Source: Cylindrodendrum hubeiense
Lineage: Eukaryota; Ascomycota; Sordariomycetes; Hypocreales; Nectriaceae
DNA length: 64,000 nt
NCBI GenBank assembly: GCA_014621425.1
Contig: JAANBB010000004.1
Span: 310,001-374,000 of the forward strand
Direction of reading: 5' to 3'
A program made the position numbers and the translations under genes. Position 1 is the stretch's first letter; every line of letters begins with the position of its first letter. The notes beneath the pieces are model-generated. The model saw nothing but the letters and a program-made list of their open reading frames with translations. It searched no databases and was not told the DNA's origin. Positions 43,442 through 55,566 of the stretch are shown here, piece after piece.

Positions 43442-44137
43442 CTAGCCATCAACTGGACTCAGAAATGAATTTGCATCTCGAATGCCGCGCAAATGCTCTG
43501 TAGCCCAATTCGGATCGTTAACCTTTGTTGCAGGGTTGCGACTGGCACCGGGCGACCAACTGTCGTCTGGAGTTTTACTCCGACACAGGCATAATTCCTA
43601 CTTGCAGTTGGTGGTGCCGGTCGGGTAGGCGGAGGTAGAATAACGGACGTGGAGGCGTTGTCATAATAGCCGAACGGTGAATTGCATACCCCGCCAAGCC
43701 ATGAACTAGATTGGGAATCACCAACGCCGCCGTGTGAATAATGGCTCCGTAATTAGCACAATAAGATTGGCTGGCAGTCAAGCCACCGCTTGTTTGAGAC
43801 TGGTCGAATCAATGGTGTCACTTACCAATACATGATCCGGCGGAAACTGTGAGCAAGCAGGGAGGCTATCCGACGGAAAAGTACCCCACGAACCCCAGAT
43901 GCCCCAGCAGGATCCCCGGATACCCCAGGATAAACCCCAGATCTCCACCCGCGGATGTGCTACCCGTTTCCAGGGGCATTGAGAGTCTCTCCGCCTTTTC
44001 AGAATACCGAAATCTTCGTCTCGATCCGAGACGGGATATAAATCTGTCGTGGCCCAGCCCTGTCCCATCATTGCTCTACACAGTTTCTTACCAAGTCCAC
44101 CACATTTCATGACCAATCTGACAGACGACGCGGAAAA
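43442..44137. promoter_or_regulatory. DHA1 transporter promoter: TCCGACGGA, five CreA-like boxes, TATA
   Basis: TCCGACGGA at 43869-43877 is followed by five SYGGRG (CreA-consensus) matches on the reverse strand within 48 bp: CCCCAG at 43893, 43902, 43923 and 43935, and CCCCGG at 43914. A TATA-like GATATAAAT is at about 44036-44044, some 95-100 bp before the start. The arrangement suggests a pathway-specific activator site next to a carbon-repression block. Confidence 0.55.
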
Positions 44138-46090
44138 ATGTCCTCTGAAACCGAAAAGCACATTGGTGTTGAGGCTGCATTGGAGCATACGCTGACCGCA
44201 GAGCATGCTGAATACCTTTTACAGAGGCATGGCACTCTCGACCTTAAGCCCATACCGTCGGCTTTTGATGATGACCCTTACAACTGGCCAAAGTGGAAGG
44301 TTGTGAAGAGATACTCATGTGCCTTGTCAAGAATAAACTGACATGTCTACAGAAAAACATTAACCTCATGATCGTGTCTTTCCATGCCTTTATGACCACC
44401 TTTACCGCAGCTTCTATAATACCAGCTTTTGGTATTATTGGAGAGCACTTTGGAAAAAGCACTCAGGATGCCAGCTACCTAACTTCATTCCAGGTTGGGC
44501 ATTACGTTCCCCGCAGCATTGCTACGGTCATTGACCTCTCTTAGATCCTCATGCTCGGAATTGGGCCTCTTGTGTGGAAGCCCTTTTCTAACCACTATGG
44601 CCGGAGGATCTCTTGGCTTCTGTCAACGGGTCTCTCACTTGTTTGCAACATCGGTTGCGCTGAGAGTAAGTCGTATGCAGCCATGATGATTTGTCGAATC
44701 CTAGTTGGCTTCTTTATTTCACCGGGTGGGGCTCTGGGAAGCGGAGTTGTGAATGAGTGTTTCTTCGCTCATGAGAGGGGCCGGAAAATGGTGAGTAGAG
44801 ATCCCTGTTCGAATTTTCAAAGAGCTAACAGCGCAGGGAATTTGGGTGTGAGTATTCCGCTCCTCGGGTTAACCGTGCATTAATTCTGATGCGACTAGAT
44901 TACTCATTTCCATTGGGTATTTGCCTATCCATTCCTTCTTTTTCATTCAGCTTCGCTAAACAACATTAGCCCTGCAACGGGACCACTTGTCATGGGCTTC
45001 GTTACCCAACACCTCGGGTGGCAGTGGATCTACTGGATCCTAGCTATTGTAAATTCGACATGAAATTGCACATCGTTATGGGTTCAACTAACATATCAAC
45101 AGATGAATGGCTGTCAATTCATAGCCTATTTCTTCTTGAGTCCTGAAACAATATGGTCACCGCCAGAAGACACAAGATCACCACCTCCGACATCGTTTGC
45201 ATACAACTACCTCGGATTCAGTCGTCCCACCAAGGAACCACCCCGCTTGCGGGAATTCTACGATCCGATATTGCTCTTGAAGCACGCTTCCGTTGCATTG
45301 CCGGCTTGGTGTTATGCCAACGTCTTCGCGTTTGCTAGTATTATGATGACGGTGGAGATACCCCAGACTTTCCAGACAAAGTTCGGATTCGACGCACAGC
45401 AACTAGGATTGCAATTCATCGCAACGATCGTGGGGTAAATATTACACTCCGTTCAGAAAGATCAAACCGGTCACGAACCTTTGCTTACAGACGTGGTAGA
45501 TCTGTTCCTGGGGAGCTTATTGGAGGCGTACTCAGCGACAAGGCACAAAGTCAAAGGCGTAAACAACTCGGCCGAGACCCGCTACCTGAGAACCGATTAT
45601 GGGTATCATACTTCGGATTTTTAATGGTTATAGTTGGGCTCCTAGTCTTCACCATCCAGCTAGAACATGCCAAGGATGGCCAATGGAATGTGACTCCGCT
45701 CGTGGGGATTGCTCTCGCCGGATTTGGGAATCAGGTTATCACTACCATTCTCATTACTTGTAAGCCAGAAAACAAAAGGGCGAGCCAAGATAAAGACAGC
45801 TGATATTGCATACAGATGCTGTGGATAAATATCCCAATGACGCAGACGAGATTGGAGTGTTGGTTAATTTTGTCAGATACGGTTGGGGATTTGTGAGTTG
45901 CTCCAACGTTTATTCATTTGCAAGCCTTGCTTACATATATCAGATTGGTCCATTCTGGTTTCCCAATATGTTCGAGACGTTCACTCTCATTGGGAGCGGA
46001 GCCTTCATGGCAGGCATCGTCCTTGTATTCTCGGTGTTCCCTGTTATCTGGCTGCAGCTGAAAGTAAGAAATGTCGGAAAAGACGCTTAG
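44138..46090 (+). CDS. MFS transporter, DHA1 (drug:H+ antiporter) type
   Basis: Plasma-membrane transporter of about 500 residues, start MSSETEKHIGVEAAL. Membrane segments include SFHAFMTTFTAASIIPAFGI (TM1), LTSFQILMLGIGPLVW (TM2) followed by YGRRISWLLSTGLSL, and MMICRILVGFFISPGGALG, the TM4-5 region with a motif-C-like Gly-Pro pattern. Further segments are GPLVMGFVTQHLGWQWIYWI, a long central loop with FSRPTKEPPRLREF, and a C-terminal half ending SVFPVIWLQLKVRN. I placed introns after PKWK, FQ, RKM, GIWV, LLISIG, ILAI, TIVG, ITTILIT and YGWGF. The 53-nt one starting at 44919 is needed to join SIG to PATGPLV. It is intact. An upstream TCCGACGGA ties it to the adjacent regulator's group; the substrate may be an aromatic acid. 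Confidence 0.87.
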
Positions 46091-46466
46091 CTTTAGTTTT
46101 ACGGGGCGCCAAGTATATGGGCTGCGCTGAACACAGCTGGAAGATGAAGGATGTGGATAGTGATATTGAATCGAAGAGATGAATGTGAGGATGACACTTG
46201 AGATATGTGAGCCGCTGGGCTACATGCGTAAATTTAGTGTATTTCTTTTACGTGGGTGGGCATCTTGATACACAAGAATAAACCGGTCGATTGACTTTAC
46301 CCATTCAATAAAAAAACGACTGAACTAGTGGCGGCAAAATATTCAACTTCCCCTGTGTATTCTAACTGCTAAAGCCTCTACAGTATCTATTAACTTACTA
46401 CGTATAAGATATCAGTTTTCCGATATCGAATCCAAAGACGGAAATATCATATGCCAAAGCAGTTGC
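46091..46466. other. Convergent 3' spacer
   Basis: Lies between the DHA1 and methyltransferase stop codons. AT-rich, with no gene seen. Confidence 0.4.
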
Positions 46467-47894
46467 TCATTCTGGTTCGGATTCTGGCTTCTTGGCATAA
46501 AGCGAATAACTGCGACGATGTTAGTTCAGTGAAAGCAAGGGACAACAGGGATGCATACACAGGCCAGTACGCATGCACTGCCCGGTTATTCAAGTCCTTC
46601 CTCACGTCGACCAGAAGTAAATTAACCTCGTCTGCAGTCATTCCGTAGCCCCTGGTCAGTGGTGCCATTGTGAATGCCTCTAAACCAGAGCCCATATTCT
46701 CGTTATTCCAAGCCCCAATCTCTTTCAATCTCTTGTCTTTTGGCCAGGTATTGCTCGGCCATTTAAGATGGGTCTCCACAACATCAACAAAGCCAATTTC
46801 AGCCATCAGATCTTTGAGTTTCCCAAACTCTTGAAACTCGCGGCCGAACTTCAAAGCCGCGTCACAACAGAGCTTAATTGTTTTGGCGAGTGCATGTTCA
46901 TCGGTCAAGGTCCCATCATCTGACTTGCACACGATATCTATCTCTTGAAGCTCAACATAGCCACCCGGGGCGAGGTTTCTGGGTTAATTAGAATTAAGGC
47001 ATTGTCATAAACTGGCAGTAGATTCCCGCTTACTCGAATATTTAGCGGAGATATTCTGGCCAGCTCGCGATACTGGAGGTCATCATTCTGCTATGAATGT
47101 AGTTGAACTTGTTAGAATAAGTCCAGCTCTCTTCAATATCATCAACGAAGAATTCCACGTTAGTTGGGACACTAAACGGCCCATTAGCATGTTTCAGATA
47201 GTTACTTTGCCACTGGTCAAGCATACAAACTCGGCTGGATGGGAGATAAGTCAACGCCGACAACCTAAGGTAAGTCAGCTCCAAATTCGAGAAAAGGAAA
47301 ATATTTGAACTGACATGGACCTCAGGATGTTCATCGCCGAAGTCTACGGCCCAAAGGCCAGTACCCGTGCCTAAGTCCAAAACCCGCTTGGCGTGGAAGT
47401 CAGGATTGTTTGGCGGGGCAAGACCAAGCTTATCGTTCAAGCTGAGAAGAAACAAATGATGCTGGAGATCTTTGATGTATTATTTAGCACAAGAGTGCTA
47501 CGCAATAGAATATTCATCATACCAAGTCTATCACTTTCTCTGTCATCGTTGGGTAGATTGTATTCTGCAGTTATGTGTCAGAGTTCATACTACTCCCAAG
47601 ACGTGGACGGAAGGATCTTACTCCCATCCTTGTATCGATGGTATGTTCTTCCGTTTTCCTTTCTGTAGTCGATAATTGAGCTCGATAGACTATCAGTGGA
47701 AGAGGCAATATCCTAAAGCGAAACGCTGTGTCAGTCAAAACTAGCTCTTTACCCTCTATTCCTACTACGGGTTATTTACCGATTCTAGCTCAGAGGCTTG
47801 ATCATTGTCGTTCGCGAGCTGGTTCTGGTCAGTTGACGCAAACCTTATATGAATGGTGAAAACAAACCTCTTCGTCAGGGTGAGGACCACCCAT
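46467..47894 (-). pseudogene. LaeA-like SAM-dependent methyltransferase with an in-frame stop
   Basis: Class I methyltransferase of the fungal LaeA/UMTA group. Exons traced from the start at 47894: 47868-47894, 47780-47824, 47622-47712, 47523-47564, 47315-47469, 47227-47264, 47034-47171, then 46978 downward, ending VYSLYAKKPESEPE. Landmarks: IIDYRKENGRTYHRYKDG, YNLPNDDRESDRLDLQHHL, the SAM motif VLDLGTGTGLWAVDFG, VVGVDLSPIQP, FNYIHSRMM and NLAPGGYVELQEIDIV. All joins keep phase, yet codon 47042-47044 is TAA where relatives carry a residue (WPEYLR, stop, IFENLAPGG). One C-to-T change from CAA would produce it. No GT donor near the stop allows an intron to skip it without losing conserved residues. 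The product would end before motif III, so it is probably inactive. Confidence 0.82.
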
Positions 47895-49360
47895 AGCTGT
47901 GATCTGGATCTGAAGAGATGCTTGAGCGTTGTTGTTGGGAAATATCACAACACTCATGGCGGATTTATAAACTGAAAAGAATTGGGGAGGGGGTTTGCTC
48001 ATTGGTGGAACAAGGATAACCATCAGGAGAAGCAGGTGATTGGAAGTAATACCCTGGCTTCAGATCAGCGGTGAGCCACAAACCATGCCACGTCAGAACG
48101 AAGAACCCTTGCAGTTGATGGTTGAAGATGCGGGGTTTGAGTTCAAGCATGCATTTTTCCAGAATCATTATACTCTTCATTGGCCCGATAAAAGCCACGG
48201 TGCACTCGTTATTGCACCAAAACATCAGATAATAAGATGAGACACTAAAATAAATGTTTTATGTCGAGCTACAGACAAACAATTGTTGGCAGTGCAAGAT
48301 GTAGATATTCTACTACGTATCATGATGTGACGATAAATACAGTGCATAGCCCAGACTCTTAAGGGGCAGGTGAATCCAATACCCCTTGTCGACACCTCAT
48401 TTGGCCGGGTATCCTCAGGTAGATGCGGCTCGAGCCGCGGTGGGAAGATTATTTGAGGCTTCGGGGAATTACTTGTGAAGATGAATTCAGCAACCAAGCC
48501 CAACGCCTCGCCCTAATGAATTAAGAGGCTGCTACCCGAACCAATTACATTCCGTAATATATATTGACATTCCTGTACAATTACCATGGTACAAGATAAG
48601 GACAAGCGATTTAAATCACCCCACCAACACGACCAACAACCCTTGATCTCGGCACAAGCGGCAGTTTCCAAGACCAGCACCAAAAGTGGAGACTCGCATC
48701 ATATGCTGGTGCGGCCAGGCAGGAACCGCGTGCAAACACACAGTGACGCAGAAAAGACTGAATTGCTCAGTCGTTATAACGGGTTTCTATTTTTCATAGC
48801 ACATTTATTCAATAATGGCAACAGAGAGTTAAGAGGGATATTTTAAAATTAGGATCTTTAAGACATATGGTTGCTACAGAGGTAATAAGTTATTGATTTA
48901 TGCAGGTCAATCTTTCTTCGCGCATGAGATAACGAGAAATTTCAAGTCCATTAGGCCCCTGCGAGCTATTTAACCGGATTGCGTCGGCTATCATATAACT
49001 GAGAGGATTGACGAGTATTTAGCCTATTAATCACTTACCGAGGTTCATCTGATTGCAAGATTGCCCAGCCTCTCAAGTTCCAGGCTAGAGATGCCTTCGT
49101 TCTTCGGCAGAGATGAATGAAAGACTTTTAGGTAATTGACTAAGTCGGCACATTTTTATAATTTTCTACTCTTCCACGTGTCTATTGTGCCCAAAGAAGT
49201 GCCGAAGGAAGAGCCGGCCGAATGGATGGGTTTAGGAGACAGATGGTTTTGGCGTTATCGCCTGAAAAGCAAATACCGGCAAAAGTCTAATCAACAAGCA
49301 AATTTAGCATCCCAGCCTCGCTTATGCTCAGAAATCTATATCCCGAAACTGATCCCCATT
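47895..49360. other. 1.5-kb intergenic region, no supported gene
   Basis: Contains the methyltransferase upstream region and the ABC-transporter 3' flank. An 86-codon forward frame at 48586-48846 (MVQDKDKRFKSPHQHDQQ) is hydrophilic and unrecognised; I do not call it a gene. Confidence 0.35.
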
Positions 49361-52300
49361 TTATGTTTCCTTCTTCGGTTGAAACGGCTTCTTAACAAGG
49401 TTCACAAGCTTGCCCAACGAATTAAAAATGTATCCAAGACCAAAGCTGTAACCTCGTACACGGACGGTGTAAATGAAGAAATAAACAAGCATCCAATTTG
49501 AGATGCAGAAAGCAAAGAAGATGCCAAAATCTGCGAAGACAAATTAGCAATAGCACAAAACTGGGTAGAATTAATAAGCTCACCTCTCCACTTTTGATCA
49601 GCCTCGATGTTCAACGTCTTGAGGAATTGGTTGCCGGTGCTATAGGGACAATATTGGCAGCCACTTGTCGCATCGGGGTTGAGAAGATATCCGCCAGCTG
49701 ATTTTGCAAAGCTCCCTGCGTAGTCCTGGCAGGTTTGGTTTGGTGGAGCGTCGAACTTGGCCGTCTCTTGCGGATCGCAGCGCACCGGGGCATTGTCTAA
49801 AGTGGCTGCGAGAATACCGCTGATCCAGTAGGTCGAAGGATTCACCCAGTACATCCAGTATTTCCAAAACACAGGAAGCGTCGCATAAGACCGAACGACG
49901 CCGTTGAAAAGGCCGAACATGACGAAGAAGAACGGAAGGACCTAATTGAAAACGATTAGAGAGGAATTTACGAAAGGATTATTCCTGGAACTCACGTTGG
50001 AAATAACTGTGAAGCTTGGTGCAAAGGCGCAGATCCACTGGCCCCAGCTGTTCATGAAGACAAAGAAGAGAATAGTCATGAGGAATGTGTATCCGGAAAC
50101 TGAGCTTTCAGTTGGCAAACCGGTCGGCCAGTACCAAAGCACCCAGTACAGAAACCCTGAGACAACAGCAACTGGAAGTTCGGCGACGATATTGGCCGTG
50201 CAAAATGCCACCCACCCGTAAATTCGCGAAGGGTACTCACGGGTCTGCCAGAGGGCCATGTTGGTAAAGAACTTGGGCACCACGGCGTTGACAACAGTGG
50301 GGGGCACAGTTACAATGAGGAAACATGTGAACATGCGGTTCTGCATGTCTTGTAGTGTGTAACCCATGTCCCAAAACGTGAAGCCGTTGAAGATGCCAAC
50401 AATGACAGCAGTGAAGAGTTTTCCGTAAAGGTAAGAAGGATCTCGCCAGTATTGCTTGAACATGCGCTTGGTGAGCTCAACGCACTGAAGCCACGTAGAT
50501 GCTGCAAACTCATCGTAGTGTTTGGCGTCTTGGTTGTCTTGCTGCTCTTGGTTTCGCCTAAGGGCATCAATCTCGTCATTGACCTGCTTGGCCTCGTCGC
50601 TGCGTAGCCACTCGTCATTCCAATTAATTTTGGTACCATCTGGCCGCTTGTGGGGGCGTGCTGCCGTCTCCAAGATAAACTCGGCGATGTTCTTGTTCGG
50701 AGGGCACACTGCACCCCGGTCGGCAAAGTATTTAACGATGTGATGGCCGCTTTGGCCCATGGGACCGAAGTAGAAGGTATTGCCACCAGGGTTCAGGGCC
50801 AAAACCATGTCGAACTGCTCGATAAGAACAGAGCTAGGCTGATGGATAGTGCAGATGATGGCTTGGCCGGCGCGACTAAGCTTCTTGAGGAAACGAACAA
50901 TGGAGTAGGCTGATTGCGAGTCCAGGCCCGAAGTTGGTTCGTCAAGGAAGAGGAGCAAAGAAGGCTTGGCAGCAAGCTCGACACCGATCGTGAGTCTCTT
51001 GCGCTGCTCCACGCCCAGGGACATAATGACGGCATCCTCGAGCTCGTTCAACTCCAGAAGTTCAATAATCTTGTCCACATACGCAATCTTGTCGGCGCGG
51101 CTAATTGAGGCATCCTGACGCAAGATGGCAGAAAACTCAATTGCCTCGCGTACGGTTTGGGTCTGGTCGTGAACATCTCCCTGGAGGCAGAAACCAGTAT
51201 TTCGTTGGAAATCAGGGCTGAGATGGTGTCCGTCGACGAGCATCTCTCCTGTGATGACACCTGTGGTTTGGCGCTGCGATAGTGTGTTGAGGAGAGTCGT
51301 CTTTCCAGCTCCGGAAGCCCCCACCAGTGCCACCATGACTCCTGGTTTAGCATATCCATTTACCTTGTTCAACAACTTTCGCTGGCCTCCCAAGTAAGGT
51401 ACTGTGTACTCGAGATCGCGCCATGTGAAGACGGATTGGCTTTCGGTAATTTGTTCCAAAGCGTCATCAGCCTCGTCGGACACGAAAGGAGATTCACCAG
51501 GTGTGGCCGAAGGGCTTGATGTGTCAACGGCCTTCTCTTCGTCCATGGGAGCGGCAGTTTTGCGAGCCTGGTCCTTGGCTTTGCGGGTTTTCGTGAATAT
51601 CAGAGCACCACCACCTCCAGAGGTGAAGGCGACCAGTTCTGTTGCGACCACAGTGACAAGAATATACAAAACGCCAAAGGCAATCACCACTCCAAAGTTG
51701 CGCCACAGATTTGAGCGGCTGTAATTGTAGGCTGTTCGGAGGTAATCGCTTCCCGAAACTGTGTGCGCATTTACACCAGCACCACTCATAGCACAGCCTT
51801 GATAGGCTGCTAGAATGCCTGGTCCCTGAGGGACGAGCTGTTCCGGCGCACATGGCATTTCGCGGTCATACAACTCGCTACTCAAAACGGCTTCGAAACT
51901 ATAACTGATTGGGTTCACCCAATACAGCCATCCGAACCAGATGTAATCCTTGAGCAGTTGTGTCTTGGGTATAACGTAGCCAGTAAAAATGACCAGTATG
52001 TTGAGGGAGATAATGGAGAATCGAACCGCTGTATTTATCTCGGGTGAGACGCTGGCGAACATTCGATAGAGCGCGGTGACCATGACAGTTGTAGTGTAGA
52101 CGAAGAGCATGTAGATCCAGAACTTGCCTGCGGTGACGTCAAGGCCAGTCATGAAATACATGATAAGGCCAAAGATGCAGACCTGCACAGCGATAACCGG
52201 GAAGTCAAGCAGCACTCGAGCGAGAGAGACGGCAGACGGTCGATAAAATGCATAATCTTTGTGTCGCGCAGCAACAGCTCGTCCGGATACCGCGTTCATA

Positions 52301-54114
52301 AGCTCGGACAGTTGAAGCCAGCCCAGGAAGACAATCGAAAAGAAGACAGCTCCTCCACGGCTGAAGGCACTCTGAGTGTTGTTCGGTTGCCCATAGAAGA
52401 GAGAGCCAACAATGAGGCCATTCGAGATGATGATAAACAGCTTCGTCCACAGGGCTGTCGTGTCGCCCAGCAAGAGCCAGGCTTCCCTCTTTGTGCATGC
52501 CAACACCTGCCCGACGAACGAGATAGTATAGGGAGATTTATCCGACACGTGCTTCGACTTTGAGTCTTGGACGGCACCTTGGAAACGCTTTGCATCCTCG
52601 TAGTCGGTCTGGTGCAAGGTCTCCTTGTAGGCGGCAACATCGGCTAGCAGCTCCTGGTAGTTTTCGGAGCTCCGGAACGCCTTCTCTAGCTCCTCTGGCG
52701 TTTTCGGAGCCTTATCTTCGAAACCTGGGCGGAAGCGGCGTTCATGAGCGTCCGTCACAGCCGTCAAGAAGTCGGCAGTTGTTTGGCGCTCTGGACACTG
52801 GAAGCCGAGATCGATGAAATACTGCTTCGCCTTGTTGGCTGGACCGCAGAATATCTCGCGACCCTGGTCAATAACCAGCACTTTGTCCATAACCTCGAAG
52901 ATTCCTTCTCCAGCTTGGTACAGTGTGACGAGAGTAGTTCGGTTGGTGATATCCGTCATGATGCGAAGAGATTTTGCGTAATCCAACGCGGTTGATGCAT
53001 CCAGACCTCGGGTTGAGTTGTCCCATGCCATCACGGCGGATTTGGATGCGAGCGTCTCGGCAATGGAAACACGCTTCCTTTCGCCGCCTGATACTCCTCG
53101 CGTGTAATCATCACCGACAAGCGTATGCATGGTGTGACTGATACCGAACATCTTCATCAACGCGTTGACAATAATCGGGATGTCGGCCTTGTCTTTCTTT
53201 TTAGTCTTGTTCATCAGAGCAAACGTGAGCGTTTGCCAAACACTGAGTGTCGCAAAATGAACGTCGTCCTCATCATTGTACGTCACCTCTCCTCGGTACA
53301 GCTTTTCTTGTTCCCCAGCGGCGATGCCGCTGTACGTGACGTCTCCTTCGACGGCTGCAAAGGAACCGCGATTATTAGTTACCGCTTTCAGAAAGGTACT
53401 GCACCCAGAACCGGGTCGGCCCAAGACAAGCATCATCTCGCCATCGCGGACGCAGCCGGTAAAGTCATGGATGAGGGTTCGTGTAGGCGGTTGATTGAAT
53501 CGGAGGAAAGGCAAAAACCGTGAGAGAAGGTAATACAGGTCTGGGCCAAAAGTGCCAATGATGGCATCGGGAACCGTCCGGACGAACGATGTTGTGTTGC
53601 CAACGCCTTTCACTGTCAGGGCCTCATAGATGACACCGACTCTCTTCAGCGACCCTGATTCTGATCGCTCTTCAAAGTGACCCTCGCGCATGAAACTTCC
53701 GAGCTCGAAATCGTCCTCGTTGCCGTCTCCTCCAGCTTCGACATCCGTTTCCGAGCCGTCGTCCCGCGTCTGTCTGGTGCGTTGCCTCAATGCCTGGCTC
53801 CCTCTGCTTCGGCTTCTTACGGCTTTGCTGGCCTGCGACTCGGCAGTTCTTGTCTTGTGCAAACCAATGAGGTTATGCCTCAGCATCTCGTACTCCTGCA
53901 TGGCATTCTCCTCCTTCACATCTTCCGAACAATGCTCGCCCCATCTACCTTCACCACCGGAACTGCTCTCGGGGCCATTGTTGGAATCACCATCCCGTTG
54001 CCGTTGGCTGCTGGAATGGTCGGTGTGATGGTGGTGGTGTTGGTGCTGCGGATTCCCTTCCATGGAGGATTCAATGCGACGCAGAGCGTCGTCGTCAACG
54101 ACGGCACCCAACAT
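49361..54114 (-). CDS. PDR-type (ABCG, full-size) ABC transporter
   Basis: Plasma-membrane efflux pump of 1548 residues in the reverse (NBD-TMD)2 order; exons 49996-54114, 49584-49941 and 49361-49530. NBD1 has the degenerate fungal Walker A GRPGSGCST (Cys for Lys), signature VSGGERKRVSIAE and a Walker B with Asn (MAWDNSTRGLD). NBD2 has a canonical Walker A GASGAGKTTL, the divergent signature LGVEQRKRLTIGVEL and Walker B LLLFLDEPTSGLD. This asymmetry is normal for Cdr1/Pdr5 relatives. Each half is followed by six helices, and the extracellular loop before the last helix is Cys-rich (CDPQETAK to GCQYCPYS). The N-terminus is His/Ser-rich and acidic; Met19 (SSMEGNPQ) is an alternative start. Substrates are likely xenobiotics or aromatic compounds. 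Confidence 0.95.
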
Positions 54115-55566
54115 GGCGAGTGTTGATTGATGGCTCCCACAGCTTGTTCTGTGTCTGGAGAGTCTGTCGTTTGCTCTTGTCGATGTATTCTTCAGGCGTG
54201 CTCCGACTGCTCCTTAAGCGCCTCGCCGTCAAAGACGAAAATGTGCATTTCCATCGAGGGTACTTGAGCTTGAAACTTTGCTCATAACGTTAGTGGCACA
54301 ATCCACAGTTTTAGATTATTAATATCTTGATTGTTAATCAGGCTCCAGTTGGGCTGGAGTTTAGTTCCAATCTCCGATCCGACTGGGACTAGTGACTTTT
54401 ACTGTGAGTCGTCATCGGAGGAATGGAGATAACGGTCCACTCGGCAAACAGTCATCGGCATTTTATGGTACTCGCCCTGGTATCTGCCGCCGACTAGGTA
54501 ACGTACTGCGTATGCAAGTTGCTGACCGAAAGAGGGTCGCAGATATCACTTGCATGGTCGCTTAGTGATTGGTGTTGACATGTGAGTCGGGGTTAACCCG
54601 ATTCGGGCCAATCTACTCACCGTAAATACGATAACCGGATTATTTTCCCCCTTTTCATTCCGCCAAGAAATTTCTTCAGCTGGGTGAGAATAAATCTAGA
54701 GTTCTGATATCTTTATTTAATGCAAGCTAATGCCAATTGATCCCTGCATGCCTTGACATGGTCCCCTGCTAACTTTGGACCAACAGATCAAACGTGTACA
54801 CATGAGCAGTAGTACGTCTACGGAATGTTCTGTACATTCCGCAGGGTGGCTTGGCATTGAGTAGCTTGTCTTTTGGACACTAATTCCATGCATGAGTCAT
54901 GTACCTGTTATCACGCAACCAACCCTGACCCCTCCTCAACAACTTCTACTGTTCTTTCCAGCGGTGAGATTCCTCTCCTGAGCGTTCCAAATATTCATGA
55001 CCACAAGAAATTTAGCCAGGTCTTCTCAGGAAGCACCATGGATTTAACTACAGTGCTCACATATTTGGTCTCATTTATTAAAACAAATCATTCAGATTAC
55101 CACTTTTCACAGTACCGTAGACACTCGATAAATTCGGACACGCTAAGTGATGATTTTGCTTCGTGTTTCCACTTTTATCCGTCCACAACGTCATATCCCA
55201 TCGAAAGGATTGGCCTGTGAAGCTTTAGCGTTGTCCGATTTAACAAGTGCGTGTTACGGGGGTCGTCACAATAGGTCTGGACTCAGAGAGATGCATCGGT
55301 GGTCAATTCAAGCTGCTAGCAGTATCCGCACAGCTAAATACAGTGGTGGCATTCCCATCAGCCCTAACCGGCCCCATCTGATAGTCCGGCATCGGGCTTG
55401 ATGCTTCGTGGGTCCCCCACGTGACCTTGTGGCCCGCAACAGTGCGTCACACCTACCCTATACTTCAATACCTCACAGATAGTCTTCAACTCTTGAGATC
55501 TTGTTTCTTCATTATCACTATTCGCAGTTTAATTGCTTGTCATATCCGCCCCGAGACCTCTTCCCT
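54115..55566. other. 1.45-kb upstream region of the ABC transporter
   Basis: No gene seen; forward frames at 54873-55220 and 55147-55401 lack domain support. It probably holds the ABC-transporter promoter and the 3' end of the 5-oxoprolinase transcript. Confidence 0.4.

Noticed and set aside
44870..45000. A frameshift in the DHA1 transporter
   Set aside because: A 53-nt intron from 44919 with a CTAAAC branch site joins SIG to PATGPLV in frame, so the gene is intact.
49136..49501. Forward 121-codon frame near the ABC transporter 3' end
   Set aside because: Its right part is antisense to the transporter's last exon, and the rest has no domain.
53677..54126. Forward 149-codon frame over the ABC transporter N-terminus
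   Set aside because: Antisense shadow of the well-supported coding sequence.
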